From Nitrospirota bacterium (GTDB taxonomy: Bacteria > Nitrospirota > Nitrospiria > Nitrospirales > Nitrospiraceae), in NCBI GenBank assembly GCA_016219645.1, contig JACRLR010000034.1, positions 62,001-126,000 of the forward strand: a stretch of 64,000 nucleotides of DNA. The letters run 5' to 3'. Every line of letters begins with the position of its first letter. Positions within the stretch are counted from its first letter, which is position 1. Position numbers and translations under genes: made by a program. Positions 46,424 through 56,217 of the stretch are shown here, in pieces. The notes beneath the pieces were generated by a model. That model was not told the origin of the DNA and did not search any database. It saw only the letters and a program-made list of their open reading frames with translations.

Positions 46424-46613
46424 CAGGCTGTTGGGAAAGTCCGCCAGCAGGGGGAGGGATGGCTCGGCGAGTCCCCTGTGCTCGCGCAACGCGCGGCCTC
46501 AGCAGGAGCGGTGCAAGGGCGTGAGGAGCTTTCTTTGCTCCCGGAGCGCGCGCCCTGAGAAGGGCCTCGCTCGACGGCCGCAGTCGAAAGCTCCTCAGCC
46601 CTTGCTGGCCTGC
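46423..46613. repeat. chromosomal palindromic repeat, copy C
   Basis: Starts GCAGGCTGTTGGGAAAGTCC and ends CTTGCTGGCCTGC; the interior differs from other copies. The 510 bases 46424-46932 hold this and the partial copy at 46832-46886 and no gene. Confidence 0.55.
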
Positions 46614-46831
46614 GTATTGACATGAAGAGAAGAATGGGAATGGACGCGCGCAGTGGGGGACTCATCCGGGTAATCCCTAGGAGAACCGTAACCGAGCGAG
46701 TAGGGAAGAATGATCTTTGCTCGCGTGCTGCGGACTTGCCCGCGGTCACGGCGCGTCTATGGGTAAAGAGGCTCTCTTGGCAGACTCAGGGCCGGTGGGT
46801 GAAGTAGTTGCCAGGGTGGGCGGGTGAGAAA

Positions 46832-46886
46832 GCGGCCTTTCTGGACAGCCTGCGATGGCTTCTGAACGGGTCTGCGAGTATCCAGG
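46832..46886. repeat. partial palindromic repeat with 38-bp tail
   Basis: A right-hand piece (GCGGCCTTTCTGGACAGCC) followed by GCCTGCGATGGCTTCTGAAC and 18 more bases. The 38 bases at 46849-46886 are identical to 56890-56927, directly after copy F. Confidence 0.55.
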
Positions 46887-46932
46887 TCTTGCATGACAGT
46901 TCCTGCTGCAGAGCTGTGAACCGTTCCTTATA

Positions 46933-47928
46933 ATGAGATCCATGTCACAGGACTGGCGAGAATTTACACCGGCACCCTGGCTCCGCAGTCCACATTTCAT
47001 GACCGTGTTCCCAGGCTACTGGCCTCGCCGGAGGCTCCTGACCGGTGTCCCAACCGAGTCGCGGCTCTTTACCACGGAGCCGCACACTCAGTTACTCGGT
47101 TACTGTCACTGGCAACCCTACCGCACCGCCTGCCAGACCCTGGTCCTCGTGCACGGCCTGGAGGGTTGCAGCGAGTCGCATTATATGCGGGGTATCGCTG
47201 CGAAGGCCTATCGCGCCGGCTGCAATGTCATCCGGATGAACCAACGGACCTGTGGCGGCACCGAGCACCTGACGCCGACCCTCTACAACAGTGGGTTGAG
47301 TCTGGACTATCGGGCCATCGTCCAGGAATTAGCCCGCGTGGATGGACTTGATCGCATCTGGCTGGTCGGCTACTCGATGGGGGGAAATCTCATCCTGAAA
47401 GCGGCAGGAGAAATCGGCGCTTCAGACAAATCCTTGGCTGGCGCGATTGCCGTCTGTCCCAATATCGATCCCCCGCAATGCGTCGAGGCCTTGGAGCAGC
47501 CACGCAATTGGGTGTACCATAGACATTTTCTCGTGGAGTTAAAAGCCCGCTTGCGGCGCAAAGCGACGCTCTTTCCCGGCAAGTGGGATCTCACAGGTCT
47601 TGCGAGCATCGCCAGGCTGAGGGACTTCGACGACCGCTACACCGCCCCTGACGGAGGGTATGTCAGTGGCGCCGACTACTATCAGCGGGCCGGGGCGCAC
47701 CACGTGATCGGTGACCTCGCCGTCCCCACCCTCATCATCACGGCACAGGACGATCCCTTTATTCCCTATGCCATGTTCACGAGACCGCGGATCCAGCGGC
47801 ATCCGAAGATTCGCTTGCTTGCGCCGCGCTACGGAGGGCATTGCGGATTTGTTCATTGGGGGCAGAAGGGAGAAGATTCCTATTGGGCAGAGAATAGGAT
47901 TGTGGAATTCGTGCAAGGACGAAGGTGA
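46933..47928 (+). CDS. YheT-family alpha/beta hydrolase
   Basis: A 331-residue protein of the YheT/ABHD1-3 family. The catalytic triad is readable: the nucleophile Ser in GYSMGGN, Asp in TAQDDPFIP and His in GGHCGFVHW. VLVHGLEG near residue 74 provides the oxyanion region. Members hydrolyse esters, possibly membrane-lipid derived; substrates are uncertain in bacteria. Length fits. ATG 46942 (fourth codon) is an alternative start. Confidence 0.87.
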   Translation: MRSMSQDWREFTPAPWLRSPHFMTVFPGYWPRRRLLTGVPTESRLFTTEPHTQLLGYCHWQPYRTACQTLVLVHGLEGCSESHYMRGIAAKAYRAGCNVIRMNQRTCGGTEHLTPTLYNSGLSLDYRAIVQELARVDGLDRIWLVGYSMGGNLILKAAGEIGASDKSLAGAIAVCPNIDPPQCVEALEQPRNWVYHRHFLVELKARLRRKATLFPGKWDLTGLASIARLRDFDDRYTAPDGGYVSGADYYQRAGAHHVIGDLAVPTLIITAQDDPFIPYAMFTRPRIQRHPKIRLLAPRYGGHCGFVHWGQKGEDSYWAENRIVEFVQGRR

Positions 47929-48014
47929 GATTGTCTGTCAGTACGATCCTGATCCATCGTACGATACGATGTGTGTTAAGAATACTCTGAAACCATCAGT
48001 TGCGACGGACCAGC

Positions 48015-48365
48015 ATGCACTCAGAGCTACGACAAGCCTATGAGAGGGAAGTGAAGGCGGCGACTGAGGCATATGGTGATGATAAACTGGACAAGGCTTT
48101 CTTTCACCTTGAGCGCGCGCATATCCTCGGCCAATCGTTCACGTTGGCTCATGCGAGAGCACACTGGTGGATGCTGAAGGTCGGCTGGAGGCGGCGTGAC
48201 GTCACAGAGATTGCCGGCCAAGTCGTCCGAATCCTTGGAGCACTGAGTTTCTCGCGAATCTGGGTACCGGTAGGAAATACCGGTGGGGCGCATGTGCCTC
48301 CTTTTAGATCCATGCCCATTCCAGAAGAGTTCAAGCACTTGTTGACAAGACGTGGACGCGGCTGA
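48015..48365 (+). CDS. DUF3703-family protein
   Basis: From ATG 48015 the product is 116 residues. It begins MHSELRQAYEREVKAATEAY, with HLERAHILGQ and HARAHWWMLKVGWRRRD, the pattern of DUF3703, a small helical cytosolic family often near metal- or stress-related genes. It contains several conserved His residues. Function unknown. Confidence 0.75.
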   Translation: MHSELRQAYEREVKAATEAYGDDKLDKAFFHLERAHILGQSFTLAHARAHWWMLKVGWRRRDVTEIAGQVVRILGALSFSRIWVPVGNTGGAHVPPFRSMPIPEEFKHLLTRRGRG

Positions 48366-48552
48366 AGACGATCCGACAAGAGGATAGATCCTGGTGGCAG
48401 GGACGGCCGGCATATGGCGAGCGGGGTTCCTAGACAGACCAATCTTGCGTGGCACAAGGGAGTAGCGGAAGCAGAATAATTGGCTTTATAGTATTACGGC
48501 TCCCTGACCTCAGCTCCCGGTGCCGTTGGTACGGTTGAGAGGTAAATCGAAG

Positions 48553-49047
48553 ATGCGGTATTTTAGCCTCGCAGTCTTTTTGGCCCTGGCCTGTGCGACA
48601 ATCGCATCAGCAGCTTCCCTTGAGGATGCTGAATTTGCGTATGAGCGTGGTGACTATACGAAGGCGGCAAGACTTTTCCGCCCCTTTGCAGAGCAAGGAA
48701 CCCCATCGGCGCAATTCACTCTGGGAATGATGTATGCCAAGGGACAGGGGGTGCCACAGGACTACCAGGCGGCGCTCAAGTGGTTTCATAGGGCAGCGGA
48801 GCAGGGAGACGCAGCGGCACAGAACTACCTTGGCCTGATGTATGAGAGGGGACGGGGCGCCAGGCAGGACTTCATTCTTGCTCACATGTGGTCCAGTATC
48901 GCTGCGGCAGCGTTGAATGGTGATGATGGGAAGGCAGCCCTAAAGCGTCGGGACTATGTCGCGTCACATATGACAGCCGCGCAGATTGAGAAGGCTCAGG
49001 AGATGGCGCGGCGCTGTCAGGACACGAAGTTCAAGGAGTGCGATTAG
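48553..49047 (+). CDS. secreted Sel1-repeat protein
   Basis: From ATG 48553 the product is 164 residues with a signal peptide (MRYFSLAVFLALACATIASA) and three Sel1-type repeats (YTKAARLFRPFAEQG, QAALKWFHRAAEQGDA, FILAHMWSSIAAAA). It would be periplasmic and likely to scaffold other proteins, like SelR/HcpA-type proteins. It is chromosomal and distinct from the Sel1 genes on the island. Confidence 0.75.
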   Translation: MRYFSLAVFLALACATIASAASLEDAEFAYERGDYTKAARLFRPFAEQGTPSAQFTLGMMYAKGQGVPQDYQAALKWFHRAAEQGDAAAQNYLGLMYERGRGARQDFILAHMWSSIAAAALNGDDGKAALKRRDYVASHMTAAQIEKAQEMARRCQDTKFKECD

Positions 49048-49198
49048 GGAGAGAGTCGCCATGTGCGCCGGCGGAGGCGCAAATGGCCGCTCTTCCGGCC
49101 CCTTCTTGTGCTGATCTGAAACCGTCATCACGGGCATGATCAAGAGACTTTTCCCCGCCCGGCGACTGTGGAGGGCGGTTTGATTCCGATTCCAGCGC

Positions 49199-50056
49199 TC
49201 AGCGTGTTTGCTCTGACCCCGGATTCACAATGATCGGCACGTTAGACTTATCCGGCACAATGACCATCTTGGAGTTGGGGCTGTCGTACAATTTGTATTT
49301 GAGATAATCCGGCGTGAGCGTTTTCGTAATGATCTCTTGCGCCTGGGACTGACCCTTGGCCCGGATGCGCAGGCTTTCGCTTTCGCCCTCGGCGCGAATG
49401 CGCAGGGAATCCCCCTCTCCTTTAGCCTGGATCCTGGCAATTTCCGCATTACGTTCCGCAATGATCAGCTCAAATTCCTTTTGTTCCTTTTCCTGCTCTT
49501 TTGCCTGTTTATTCTCGATGGCTTGCAACACCATTTTTGAAAACTCGATTTCGGACAAGGCCACGCTGTAGATGTTCAGATGCCGGCCTTTGAGTGACTC
49601 GACCATCACCGCTTCGATCTTGTTCCCGATTTCGCTGCTCCGTTCCGGGAGCGTGACCATCGCATATTGGGCGACCACACCCCTCACTGCCGACAGGAAT
49701 TGAGGCCTGACGAGCTGCTGATACCAATTGTGCCCCACCTCTTGAGCGAGAAAATAAATTTCATCGGGAATCGGGCTCATCGTGATCGCCACATGCAAGC
49801 TCACTGAGAGGTCGTCGGCAGTCAAGGCATCGATCTTTTCAGTAAAACTCTGATAGCGGACATCATACTCAAACACATCGTTCCAGGGCGCGCGGAAGTA
49901 GAACCCGTTCTTGAGCGACTCCTTCTCGAGTCCCCCCGACATGGGGGACCAGCGGAGACCTCGCATTCCCGGATCGATGGTTCTCCCACACCCGCCCATT
50001 AATAACAGAATCGGTATCGCCAGGGCGACTACGTGATACAGAGTTAAGCGCTTCAT
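49199..50056 (-). CDS. prohibitin/SPFH-domain lipoprotein
   Basis: A 285-residue protein with a lipoprotein signal (MKRLTLYHVVALAIPILLLM, lipobox GGC). The SPFH band-7 domain covers about residues 25-175 and is followed by a charged coiled coil (KQAKEQEKEQKEFELIIAER) with AEGESESLRIRAKG repeats. SPFH proteins form large membrane rings that regulate proteases and membrane order. The lipid anchor instead of a membrane span is notable. It is followed by a second lipoprotein on the same strand upstream. Confidence 0.82.
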   Translation of the reverse strand: MKRLTLYHVVALAIPILLLMGGCGRTIDPGMRGLRWSPMSGGLEKESLKNGFYFRAPWNDVFEYDVRYQSFTEKIDALTADDLSVSLHVAITMSPIPDEIYFLAQEVGHNWYQQLVRPQFLSAVRGVVAQYAMVTLPERSSEIGNKIEAVMVESLKGRHLNIYSVALSEIEFSKMVLQAIENKQAKEQEKEQKEFELIIAERNAEIARIQAKGEGDSLRIRAEGESESLRIRAKGQSQAQEIITKTLTPDYLKYKLYDSPNSKMVIVPDKSNVPIIVNPGSEQTR

Positions 50057-50118
50057 AGGTCCTCCTATTGGTAAGTGACAGCCGGCTATTCCTAATTATT
50101 ACAGCCTTTCATCGGGCA

Positions 50119-50487
50119 TCAGCGTTTCTGCAGCCCCGGCTGAGCAATCTTCGCATGGGCTTCAGCCAGACGTTCAAGCTCCTGAGCCGATTCGGCATAG
50201 TACTGGGAGAGCGCCCGGGCTCCGCTGACCCAGTCCGATTGGGGGCCGAAAAGATGCTCGTACCGGAGCGTGCTCTCGGCATATCCGGCGGCCTTTTCAC
50301 GCAGATCCATGGCCTGTTCTCGGTAGTAGCCGACAATTGCCGCCTGATCATGCGATGGATCGAAAGAGGTCATTTCGATCGTCTCGACAGAAGACGGTGC
50401 GCAGCCGGCAGCGCCGAGCAAACAGAGTACGGTTAGAACACTCCATCTGACCTGGCATGACAATCTCGTGCTCGCTAGATTGTTCAT
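50119..50487 (-). CDS. small lipoprotein behind a poly-G tract
   Basis: From ATG 50487 the product is 122 residues with a lipoprotein signal (VLTVLCLLGAAGC) and a helical mature part (YYREQAMDLREKAAGYAEST). Thirteen G residues (coding strand) end 5 bases before the ATG and form or replace the ribosome site. Slippage there would change the spacing and so the expression level. It is probably co-transcribed with the SPFH lipoprotein gene 62 bases downstream. Confidence 0.62.
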   Translation of the reverse strand: MNNLASTRLSCQVRWSVLTVLCLLGAAGCAPSSVETIEMTSFDPSHDQAAIVGYYREQAMDLREKAAGYAESTLRYEHLFGPQSDWVSGARALSQYYAESAQELERLAEAHAKIAQPGLQKR

Positions 50488-50492
50488 AGTAT

Positions 50493-50505
50493 CCCCCCCC
50501 CCCCC
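50493..50505 (-). promoter_or_regulatory. 13-bp poly-G tract before lipoprotein start
   Basis: A run of thirteen C on the plus strand (G on the coding strand) immediately upstream of the lipoprotein gene. Homopolymers of this length slip in replication and are a common basis of phase variation. It may also be a sequencing length error. The 390 bases to the right (50506-50893) hold no convincing gene. Confidence 0.6.
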
Positions 50506-50893
50506 GAGTAATCCCTGCGCCACTCAGCATCCTCAACGCTCTTGGGGTCGGACACCTCTGTGGTAGCCCCATTCGACTCGACCGGTCATCCGGGACTTCA
50601 TTTTTCTGTTAAGGCCCCCTCCTCACAACCTACTGCGCGCTGGCTCTGTCTGCAAGACTGCGTAATGAACTGCCCCGCGCGGCTCCCATGCCCTCTTGAT
50701 TCGCCCCTACTGCCCCCTGTACGGTACTCTGTCGTATTCTTTGGGGTTCCCTCCAAGACCACGAAATATTGTACAATCTCTCCGTATCGGGTGGCGAAGA
50801 GGACAAGCGGGCAAGGAACTTGGGTCGATGGGCGTAGTTGAAGAAGGGTCCGCGCTTGCTCAAGACATATCCAGCACGCAGCAGAGGTAATCA

Positions 50894-52069
50894 GTGAAAA
50901 GTAGGATGATGGTCGGAGTCTGGCTGTCGGTTGTCCTGTTGGTACCGGGCCATCTTGCGATGGCAGCGGAAGTTCAGCTCCATATTCCTCCGTTGTTTCA
51001 GGAACGGCCGAGTTGGTGTTGGGCAGCCGTGGGAGAGATGGTCTTCAAATACTATGATATTCCGGCTCTCCATCGTGCAGACTATCAGTGTGGGATCGTC
51101 CAGAGTAGAAAACTCTGCACCGAGATGCCCAATTGCGTGGACTGTGGGCTCTCCGCGGTAGATGAAGCTTCCGTAGTAAATCTGTTGGAGCAGTACCCTG
51201 CATTGGCGACAGAGGCTGGGAAGGCCAAAAACATCGCCTTGAGCGTTCAAGTGAAGGACGGGATCCTTTCCGAGGAGGAAGTAAAACAGGAGCTCGATGA
51301 AGGCCGCCCTATTATTGTCGGGCTGTCACCGAGGGGGTTCAAGGTCGATGGGATTCGTCAACATATGGCCCTTATCGTGGGCTACGATACGAGCTCCGGC
51401 GACCTGATGCTCACCGTAAATGACCCTTTCCCATTCGAAGATATGGTCTTTCTCTGGATTGGAAGCCCTTATGTCAACGCAAGAGCATCAGAAGAAGCTG
51501 AGGGACAATACGAGGTCGGGTACGAAGCCTTTCGTTCAAGGCTCAAGTGGACCAAGACGCTGTATCGGATGACATGCAAAGGCACCGGTTGCCCGCCCGA
51601 TAATCTCCATGTCACGGATAGCTCGGCTGGAACAGATGACCGTGCCGTGGTTCAATCCGTACTCGAGGCATCAGCTGGAGACTTTACAGCGTTGCGAACT
51701 GGTCATAAAGCTGTCGAAGCAGCGATTGGGACAACCTGGCAGTCAACAGTGGCCTTCTCTGGTGCGAAACAGTGTGTGGTGAGGGACATGGACGGGTCGA
51801 GTGGAGCGAGATGGAGTTGTCAATTCAGATTTCCCGATAGATCGGAAGCAGACAAGGCGGTTGTGGACATCGTAAATCGCTTGCGGAGCAGCCTGCCTGA
51901 AGGTTGGATCGGAACGGACCTCGATGTGGACTCTGAAACGGAGGTCTACACCAAAACAGATAAATTCTCTGCATCGAAACCCGGTAGTCATTCAGCGATT
52001 ACTCTCTACTTCATCGACACGAAGAAGGATGGGAAGGTCAAAATTTATCTCTCGGTCGAGAACAGGTAA
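50894..52069 (+). CDS. secreted papain-like cysteine protease (C39-type)
   Basis: A 391-residue protein, GTG start. A signal peptide (VGVWLSVVLLVPGHLAMA, about 7-24) is followed by a papain-like domain. The catalytic Cys is in PSWCWAAVGEM (about residue 42), the His in HMALIVGYD (about 158) and an Asn/Asp in TVNDPFPFEDM. The second half (about 240-391) is an unassigned extracytoplasmic domain. Related proteins are double-glycine or C70-like proteases; here the leader-peptide and ABC-transporter context is absent, so a general secreted protease is likelier. Confidence 0.75.
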   Translation: MKSRMMVGVWLSVVLLVPGHLAMAAEVQLHIPPLFQERPSWCWAAVGEMVFKYYDIPALHRADYQCGIVQSRKLCTEMPNCVDCGLSAVDEASVVNLLEQYPALATEAGKAKNIALSVQVKDGILSEEEVKQELDEGRPIIVGLSPRGFKVDGIRQHMALIVGYDTSSGDLMLTVNDPFPFEDMVFLWIGSPYVNARASEEAEGQYEVGYEAFRSRLKWTKTLYRMTCKGTGCPPDNLHVTDSSAGTDDRAVVQSVLEASAGDFTALRTGHKAVEAAIGTTWQSTVAFSGAKQCVVRDMDGSSGARWSCQFRFPDRSEADKAVVDIVNRLRSSLPEGWIGTDLDVDSETEVYTKTDKFSASKPGSHSAITLYFIDTKKDGKVKIYLSVENR

Positions 52070-52218
52070 CGGTTTGGCCAGGGCCGACTATGGTTGACCG
52101 AATGACCGGTAATTTCTCCGGAGTCTGGGACAGTTGAGGATCGGCTACCTGATTAGACTCTTCAGGAGCGCCATGAAGTCGTCGTGATCATCGGGGGGAG
52201 ACGGAGGGGGAAACCCAT

Positions 52219-52815
52219 TTATCGGACCACCGTCGACTTCATCAGGCTGTCTGCTTGAGGTGGAGAGAAGCCCTGGTATCCGCGATGGCGCTCCGCGAGT
52301 TCTAATACGGAAAAAGGCTGACAGTCGACCATTTCCGGCACCGTGAAGATTTGGCGTAGCTGGCCACCGCGAGCGCCAACGATCTGACCGGCGAAGATCA
52401 CGCCCTGTGCTTTTAACCGTTCCATTGCCTGCTCGATGTCTTCCACACGCACCGCCACATGGTGGAATACGTGATCGCCGAAAGTCTTGACCCAACCAGG
52501 GATGATGCTGGTACGGCCTCGAGCATCGGAATAGGCTTGATCCACAAAGAGCGCGGGATAGCCGACTTTCCTATAGACCTTCGCATACCAGTCTTCATAC
52601 TCGATCGTTTCACTGTACGCATATCCGAGCTTTGTGAATTCCTCCGCACGCCGGTCAATATCCATGGTCCGTAGCGTCACGTGGTCTGCGACGGGGTAGA
52701 AGCCGACTCCCGCCTCATCCAGCAATCTCCGAAGCACCTTGGCCGCCCGATTCTTCGACACATAGTCCTCAATCATTCTCGCGAGCAGCGCATCAAGTTT
52801 GGCTCCTTGGTCCAT
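52219..52815 (-). CDS. VOC-superfamily protein (lysine-degradation neighbour)
   Basis: A 198-residue protein with glyoxalase/VOC folds: DHVTLRTMDIDRRAEEFTKL (about residues 44-63) and HHVAVRVEDIEQAMERLKAQ (about 118-137), ending with a SPPQADSLMKSTV tail. Paired H-x-A/T motifs provide metal ligands. It lies downstream of an ALDH7-type dehydrogenase and a saccharopine dehydrogenase on the same strand, after a 295-base gap holding a repeat. It may act in lysine or 2-oxoadipate metabolism, but DUF1338/HglS enzymes are larger and this is not one. Confidence 0.6.
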   Translation of the reverse strand: MDQGAKLDALLARMIEDYVSKNRAAKVLRRLLDEAGVGFYPVADHVTLRTMDIDRRAEEFTKLGYAYSETIEYEDWYAKVYRKVGYPALFVDQAYSDARGRTSIIPGWVKTFGDHVFHHVAVRVEDIEQAMERLKAQGVIFAGQIVGARGGQLRQIFTVPEMVDCQPFSVLELAERHRGYQGFSPPQADSLMKSTVVR

Positions 52816-52892
52816 GGTGTGGCTCCTTTCCTACGAGTGCAAGGTATCGGTTACTTACCGATCAGGTCAGGGGTAATAGGAGACATTGTGCC

Positions 52893-53110
52893 GGGTGCTC
52901 AAAAAGGCCGCCTTCCGACTCCTTATCGTTTTGCTTAAAGGGACTGGCCGAGGCTGCTCTTTACTGCGCGCAACGTTTTCACCCGCCCACCCCGAGCGCG
53001 CAAAGACGCGCCCTTGATCCAAGCGAGCACTGTTTCATCGTGCGTGTTCTGCGAGCAAGAAGGGCACCTGGCCGTTCCCTTCTTCTGCTGGCGGACTTTT
53101 CGGATTCTGC
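52893..53110. repeat. chromosomal palindromic repeat, copy E
   Basis: Starts GGTGCTCAAAAAGGCCGCC and ends GCGGACTTTTCGGATTCTGC, so its arms pair like those of copy A, and its end touches the stop codon of the aldehyde dehydrogenase. No gene lies in the gap. Confidence 0.55.
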
Positions 53111-54639
53111 TAAGAGCCGAATTGGATGCCCTGCGCCAACGGCAAATCGTCACCCCAGTTGGTCGTGTTGGTCTGCCGCCTCATATAGGCTTTCCAGGCA
53201 TCCGAGCCAGCTTCGCGTCCGCCTCCTGTTTCCTTTTCCCCGCCAAAGGCCCCGCCGATTTCCGCCCCTGACGTCCCGATATTTACATTGGCAATCCCGC
53301 AGTCGCTGCCGGCGACGGAAGTAAACCGCTCGCTGCTTCGCAGGTCTGCCGTGAAAATTGCAGAAGACAAGCCTTGAAGCACCCCGTTCTGTAACGCGAT
53401 GGCGTCCTCAAGTGCCTCAAAAGGCATGACATAGAGAATCGGTGCAAAGGTTTCGCGCTGGACGACGGGCCAATGGTTCTCCGCTTTCACAATGGCCGGT
53501 TCCACGAAATAGCCAGGCTGATCCAAGATCCGCCCACCGTAGAGGACTTTCCCTCCGGCCTGCTTCGCCTCCTCGAGAGCCTTCCGATAGGCCTCGACCG
53601 CGGTGCGATCGATCAGAGGACCCATGAGTACGCCAGACTCCAGTGGATTGCCGATGCGGATCTGCTTGTAGGCGGAGACCAGCTGGGCAACCACCTCGTC
53701 GTAACGAGACGCATGGACGAACAGTCGTCTGGTCGTCGTGCAACGTTGACCGGCAGTGCCGACCGCGCCGAACACGATGGCGCGAATCGCCAAGGAGAGA
53801 TCAGCCGACTTATCCACAATGATGGCGTTGTTTCCGCTCAATTCCAAGAGTGTTCGCCCCAGCCTTTGCGCGACGGTCGAGGCCACAACTCGTCCAACCG
53901 GTACGGACCCGGTGAAGGAGATCAACGGAAACCGGGTATCCCGGACCAATGTCTCCGCGATGCTCTTCTCGGCCGTCACGATCAGGGAGAAGATCCCTCG
54001 GTAGCCCTGCTGCTCCATGACTCGGTTGCAGAGGTGCTGCACCGCGATCGCGCAGAGTGGCGCTTTTGGCGAGGGCTTCCATACCACTGTGTCTCCGGCG
54101 ATCGCAGCCAGGAAGGCATTCCAGGCCCACACGGCGACGGGAAAGTTGAAGGCGGTGATCACGCCGACCGGTCCGAGCGGATGCCATTGTTCCGACATCC
54201 GATGCTGCGCTCGCTCAGAGTGCATCGTTGTTCCATACAACATGCGCGACTGGCCCACGGCAAAGTCCGCCATATCGATCATTTCCTGCACCTCGCCGTC
54301 CCCCTCTGCCTTGATCTTGCCGACTTCGAGGGATACCAGCGAGCCAAGCAAATCTTTATGCTGCCGCAACGACGCGCCGATCAACCGGACGAGTTCTCCC
54401 CGCTTGGGAGCCGGGACGAGCCGCCATTGCTGAAATGCTGAGATGGACTCCCGTACAATATGTTCGTAGTCATCGGCTGAACAGGCTCGAATCTGTGCAA
54501 TCGTCTCGCCGGTTGCCGGATTCACGGATGCCAATTGCGAGGTGGTCTCACCAGATGCCCACCAGTGGGCACCAGTGCTGCCACCCGCGTTGATGGCACT
54601 CAAACCCAGTCCCTTCAGAATGTCCAAGGTCGTCATCAT
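53110..54639 (-). CDS. ALDH7-type aminoadipate-semialdehyde dehydrogenase
   Basis: A 509-residue NAD-dependent dehydrogenase. Family signatures include [12 protein letters not shown] (catalytic Glu), [16 protein letters not shown] (catalytic Cys), and [20 protein letters not shown] followed by [12 protein letters not shown], the C-terminus distinctive for ALDH7/AmaB. It oxidises alpha-aminoadipate semialdehyde to alpha-aminoadipate, the second step of lysine breakdown. ATG 54639 overlaps the saccharopine dehydrogenase stop by 4 bases, so the two are translationally coupled. Confidence 0.92.
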   Translation of the reverse strand: MMTTLDILKGLGLSAINAGGSTGAHWWASGETTSQLASVNPATGETIAQIRACSADDYEHIVRESISAFQQWRLVPAPKRGELVRLIGASLRQHKDLLGSLVSLEVGKIKAEGDGEVQEMIDMADFAVGQSRMLYGTTMHSERAQHRMSEQWHPLGPVGVITAFNFPVAVWAWNAFLAAIAGDTVVWKPSPKAPLCAIAVQHLCNRVMEQQGYRGIFSLIVTAEKSIAETLVRDTRFPLISFTGSVPVGRVVASTVAQRLGRTLLELSGNNAIIVDKSADLSLAIRAIVFGAVGTAGQRCTTTRRLFVHASRYDEVVAQLVSAYKQIRIGNPLESGVLMGPLIDRTAVEAYRKALEEAKQAGGKVLYGGRILDQPGYFVEPAIVKAENHWPVVQRETFAPILYVMPFEALEDAIALQNGVLQGLSSAIFTADLRSSERFTSVAGSDCGIANVNIGTSGAEIGGAFGGEKETGGGREAGSDAWKAYMRRQTNTTNWGDDLPLAQGIQFGS

Positions 54640-55724
54640 CGGTAGCAGGCTCCAAACCGGTTATTGAGCAGGTCTTGTAATGGAAATGATTCTTGAGTCA
54701 CGAATCCCCGATACTGCCCGGGCGTCGCGAGCACGAGGTCCACGACCGCACAAAAACTCGAGGCAGTCGTCATCTGTATGGCGGACCACAGTTTCCTCTT
54801 AATGCATTGGGGATAGATCTTCTTCACGTAGTTCTCCTCGAACAAGGCACCTTCCCGCTTCCCCATGACGGAGGCATAGATCAGCACGACATCTTGGAGC
54901 GTCTGGGGGATCGCCCGTTCGAGGATTCGTTTGAGTGTCTCACGGTCCTCATTCAGCTTGAGATCCTTCATCAACAGGTGGATTTTCTCGCAATGCCCCG
55001 GATATCGTAACGTCTTGTAGTTCATAGTCCGGACTTTTCCCGCATAGGTATCGGCCAACGTTCCCAATCCTCCCGACGTGTTAAACGCTTCGTACAGGAG
55101 TCCGTCCACCTCGATCGTCTCATACCCTTCGAGAGGCAGGAGTGGAACCTTTTCCCCCTCTTCGATCCCATAACAGAGGTTGCCGTACTCGTTGATCAGC
55201 CCATCGGTGGACCAGGTCAGCGAATACTTGAGCGCATTGCTGGGATGAACCGGCAAGGCTCCCACCCGCATCTTGACCGTATCAACCTGGTCGAAATGAG
55301 TGATGAGGTCATGTGCCACGATACTGATGAACCCGGGAGCCAGACCGCATTGCGGCACAAAGGCTTGCGGTGAGTCGGCGCCCAAGACTTTGACCTGATT
55401 GGTGACCTCGACATCCTCTGTCAGGTCAAAATAGTGAAGCCGGTGTTCGCGAGCCAATCCGGCCACGACGGGGTTACAGAAATAGGGGAGGTTTGAAAGG
55501 ACTGCATCAAATCGATGCGACGTCAGATAAGCGCTCATGGAATCAGGATGCCGGACATCCAGAAGGAGGGGGGTCACTCGCGAGAGACCGAGGTCTTCGA
55601 CAAGCCGTTTTGAGGCGTCGAGGCTGATATCGCCCAGACTGACGTCGTAGTCTCCGCTTTCCGATAAGAGGCATGCGACCAGAGAGCCGATCTTTCCCGC
55701 GCCAAGCACAAGGACACGATACAT
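54636..55724 (-). CDS. saccharopine dehydrogenase family protein
   Basis: From ATG 55724 the product is 362 residues (the frame is open to 55766). A Rossmann fold opens [20 protein letters not shown], and the family continuation [15 protein letters not shown] and [15 protein letters not shown] can be read. It would convert saccharopine to aminoadipate semialdehyde, or act on related imino acids. Coupled to the ALDH7-type gene, it makes saccharopine-type lysine degradation the likely pathway. An LKR (lysine-ketoglutarate reductase) gene is not visible in the window. Confidence 0.88.
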   Translation of the reverse strand: MYRVLVLGAGKIGSLVACLLSESGDYDVSLGDISLDASKRLVEDLGLSRVTPLLLDVRHPDSMSAYLTSHRFDAVLSNLPYFCNPVVAGLAREHRLHYFDLTEDVEVTNQVKVLGADSPQAFVPQCGLAPGFISIVAHDLITHFDQVDTVKMRVGALPVHPSNALKYSLTWSTDGLINEYGNLCYGIEEGEKVPLLPLEGYETIEVDGLLYEAFNTSGGLGTLADTYAGKVRTMNYKTLRYPGHCEKIHLLMKDLKLNEDRETLKRILERAIPQTLQDVVLIYASVMGKREGALFEENYVKKIYPQCIKRKLWSAIQMTTASSFCAVVDLVLATPGQYRGFVTQESFPLQDLLNNRFGACYR

Positions 55725-55877
55725 GATCTGCCTCGCTACCTGTTTAGTATACTCCTGAAGGCCCACATATTTTGAGCAAAAAATCGTTATAACCCATTGA
55801 TCTTCCTTAACACATCCCCCGTGAAGTCGGGAAGCACTTTGTGATACGATTAACAGCTAAGTTTAGGAGTAGCTGGT

Positions 55878-56126
55878 ATGTTGCGCATGCCTTCACGAGT
55901 CGTCTTTCCGTTCGGCTATCGAATCTCGGTGCGCCAACTTTCCGATAGCGATATGGACAGTCGAGACCCGAATGCCGACGGGATCTGGGACGACGCCACA
56001 AAAACGATCTATCTTCGCAAGCGTTTGCCTGTGACCAGACGACGCTATATTCTTGCCCACGAACTTGGACATGCCTGGCTGGACTGGCAACACCGGCATC
56101 TGGATAACGGGAAGGCCAAAACCTAG
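55878..56126 (+). CDS. short ImmA/IrrE-like HELGH protein
   Basis: An 82-residue protein with TTAGGAG before ATG 55878. It contains RRRYILAHELGHAWLDWQH, a zinc-metalloprotease motif (HELGH) in the style of ImmA/IrrE and related small peptidases, but the domain is much shorter than usual and has no regulator neighbour. It could be a truncated or minimal peptidase. Confidence 0.6.
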   Translation: MLRMPSRVVFPFGYRISVRQLSDSDMDSRDPNADGIWDDATKTIYLRKRLPVTRRRYILAHELGHAWLDWQHRHLDNGKAKT

Positions 56127-56217
56127 CAGGATGCTGAAGGAGTCTGCGTCAGCTACTTTCTGAAGTAGGGTGACAGAGTGTTTTCACAGCCGCGAGCGGG
56201 CAAGAAAGGGGGTTACG

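Noticed and set aside
50542..50841. 99-codon plus-strand frame upstream of the papain-like protease
   Set aside because: Low-complexity, no ribosome site, and it lies in a gene-free stretch with short frames in all phases.
53473..54441. 322-codon plus-strand frame over the aldehyde dehydrogenase gene
   Set aside because: Antisense shadow of a GC-rich gene with all family motifs on the other strand.
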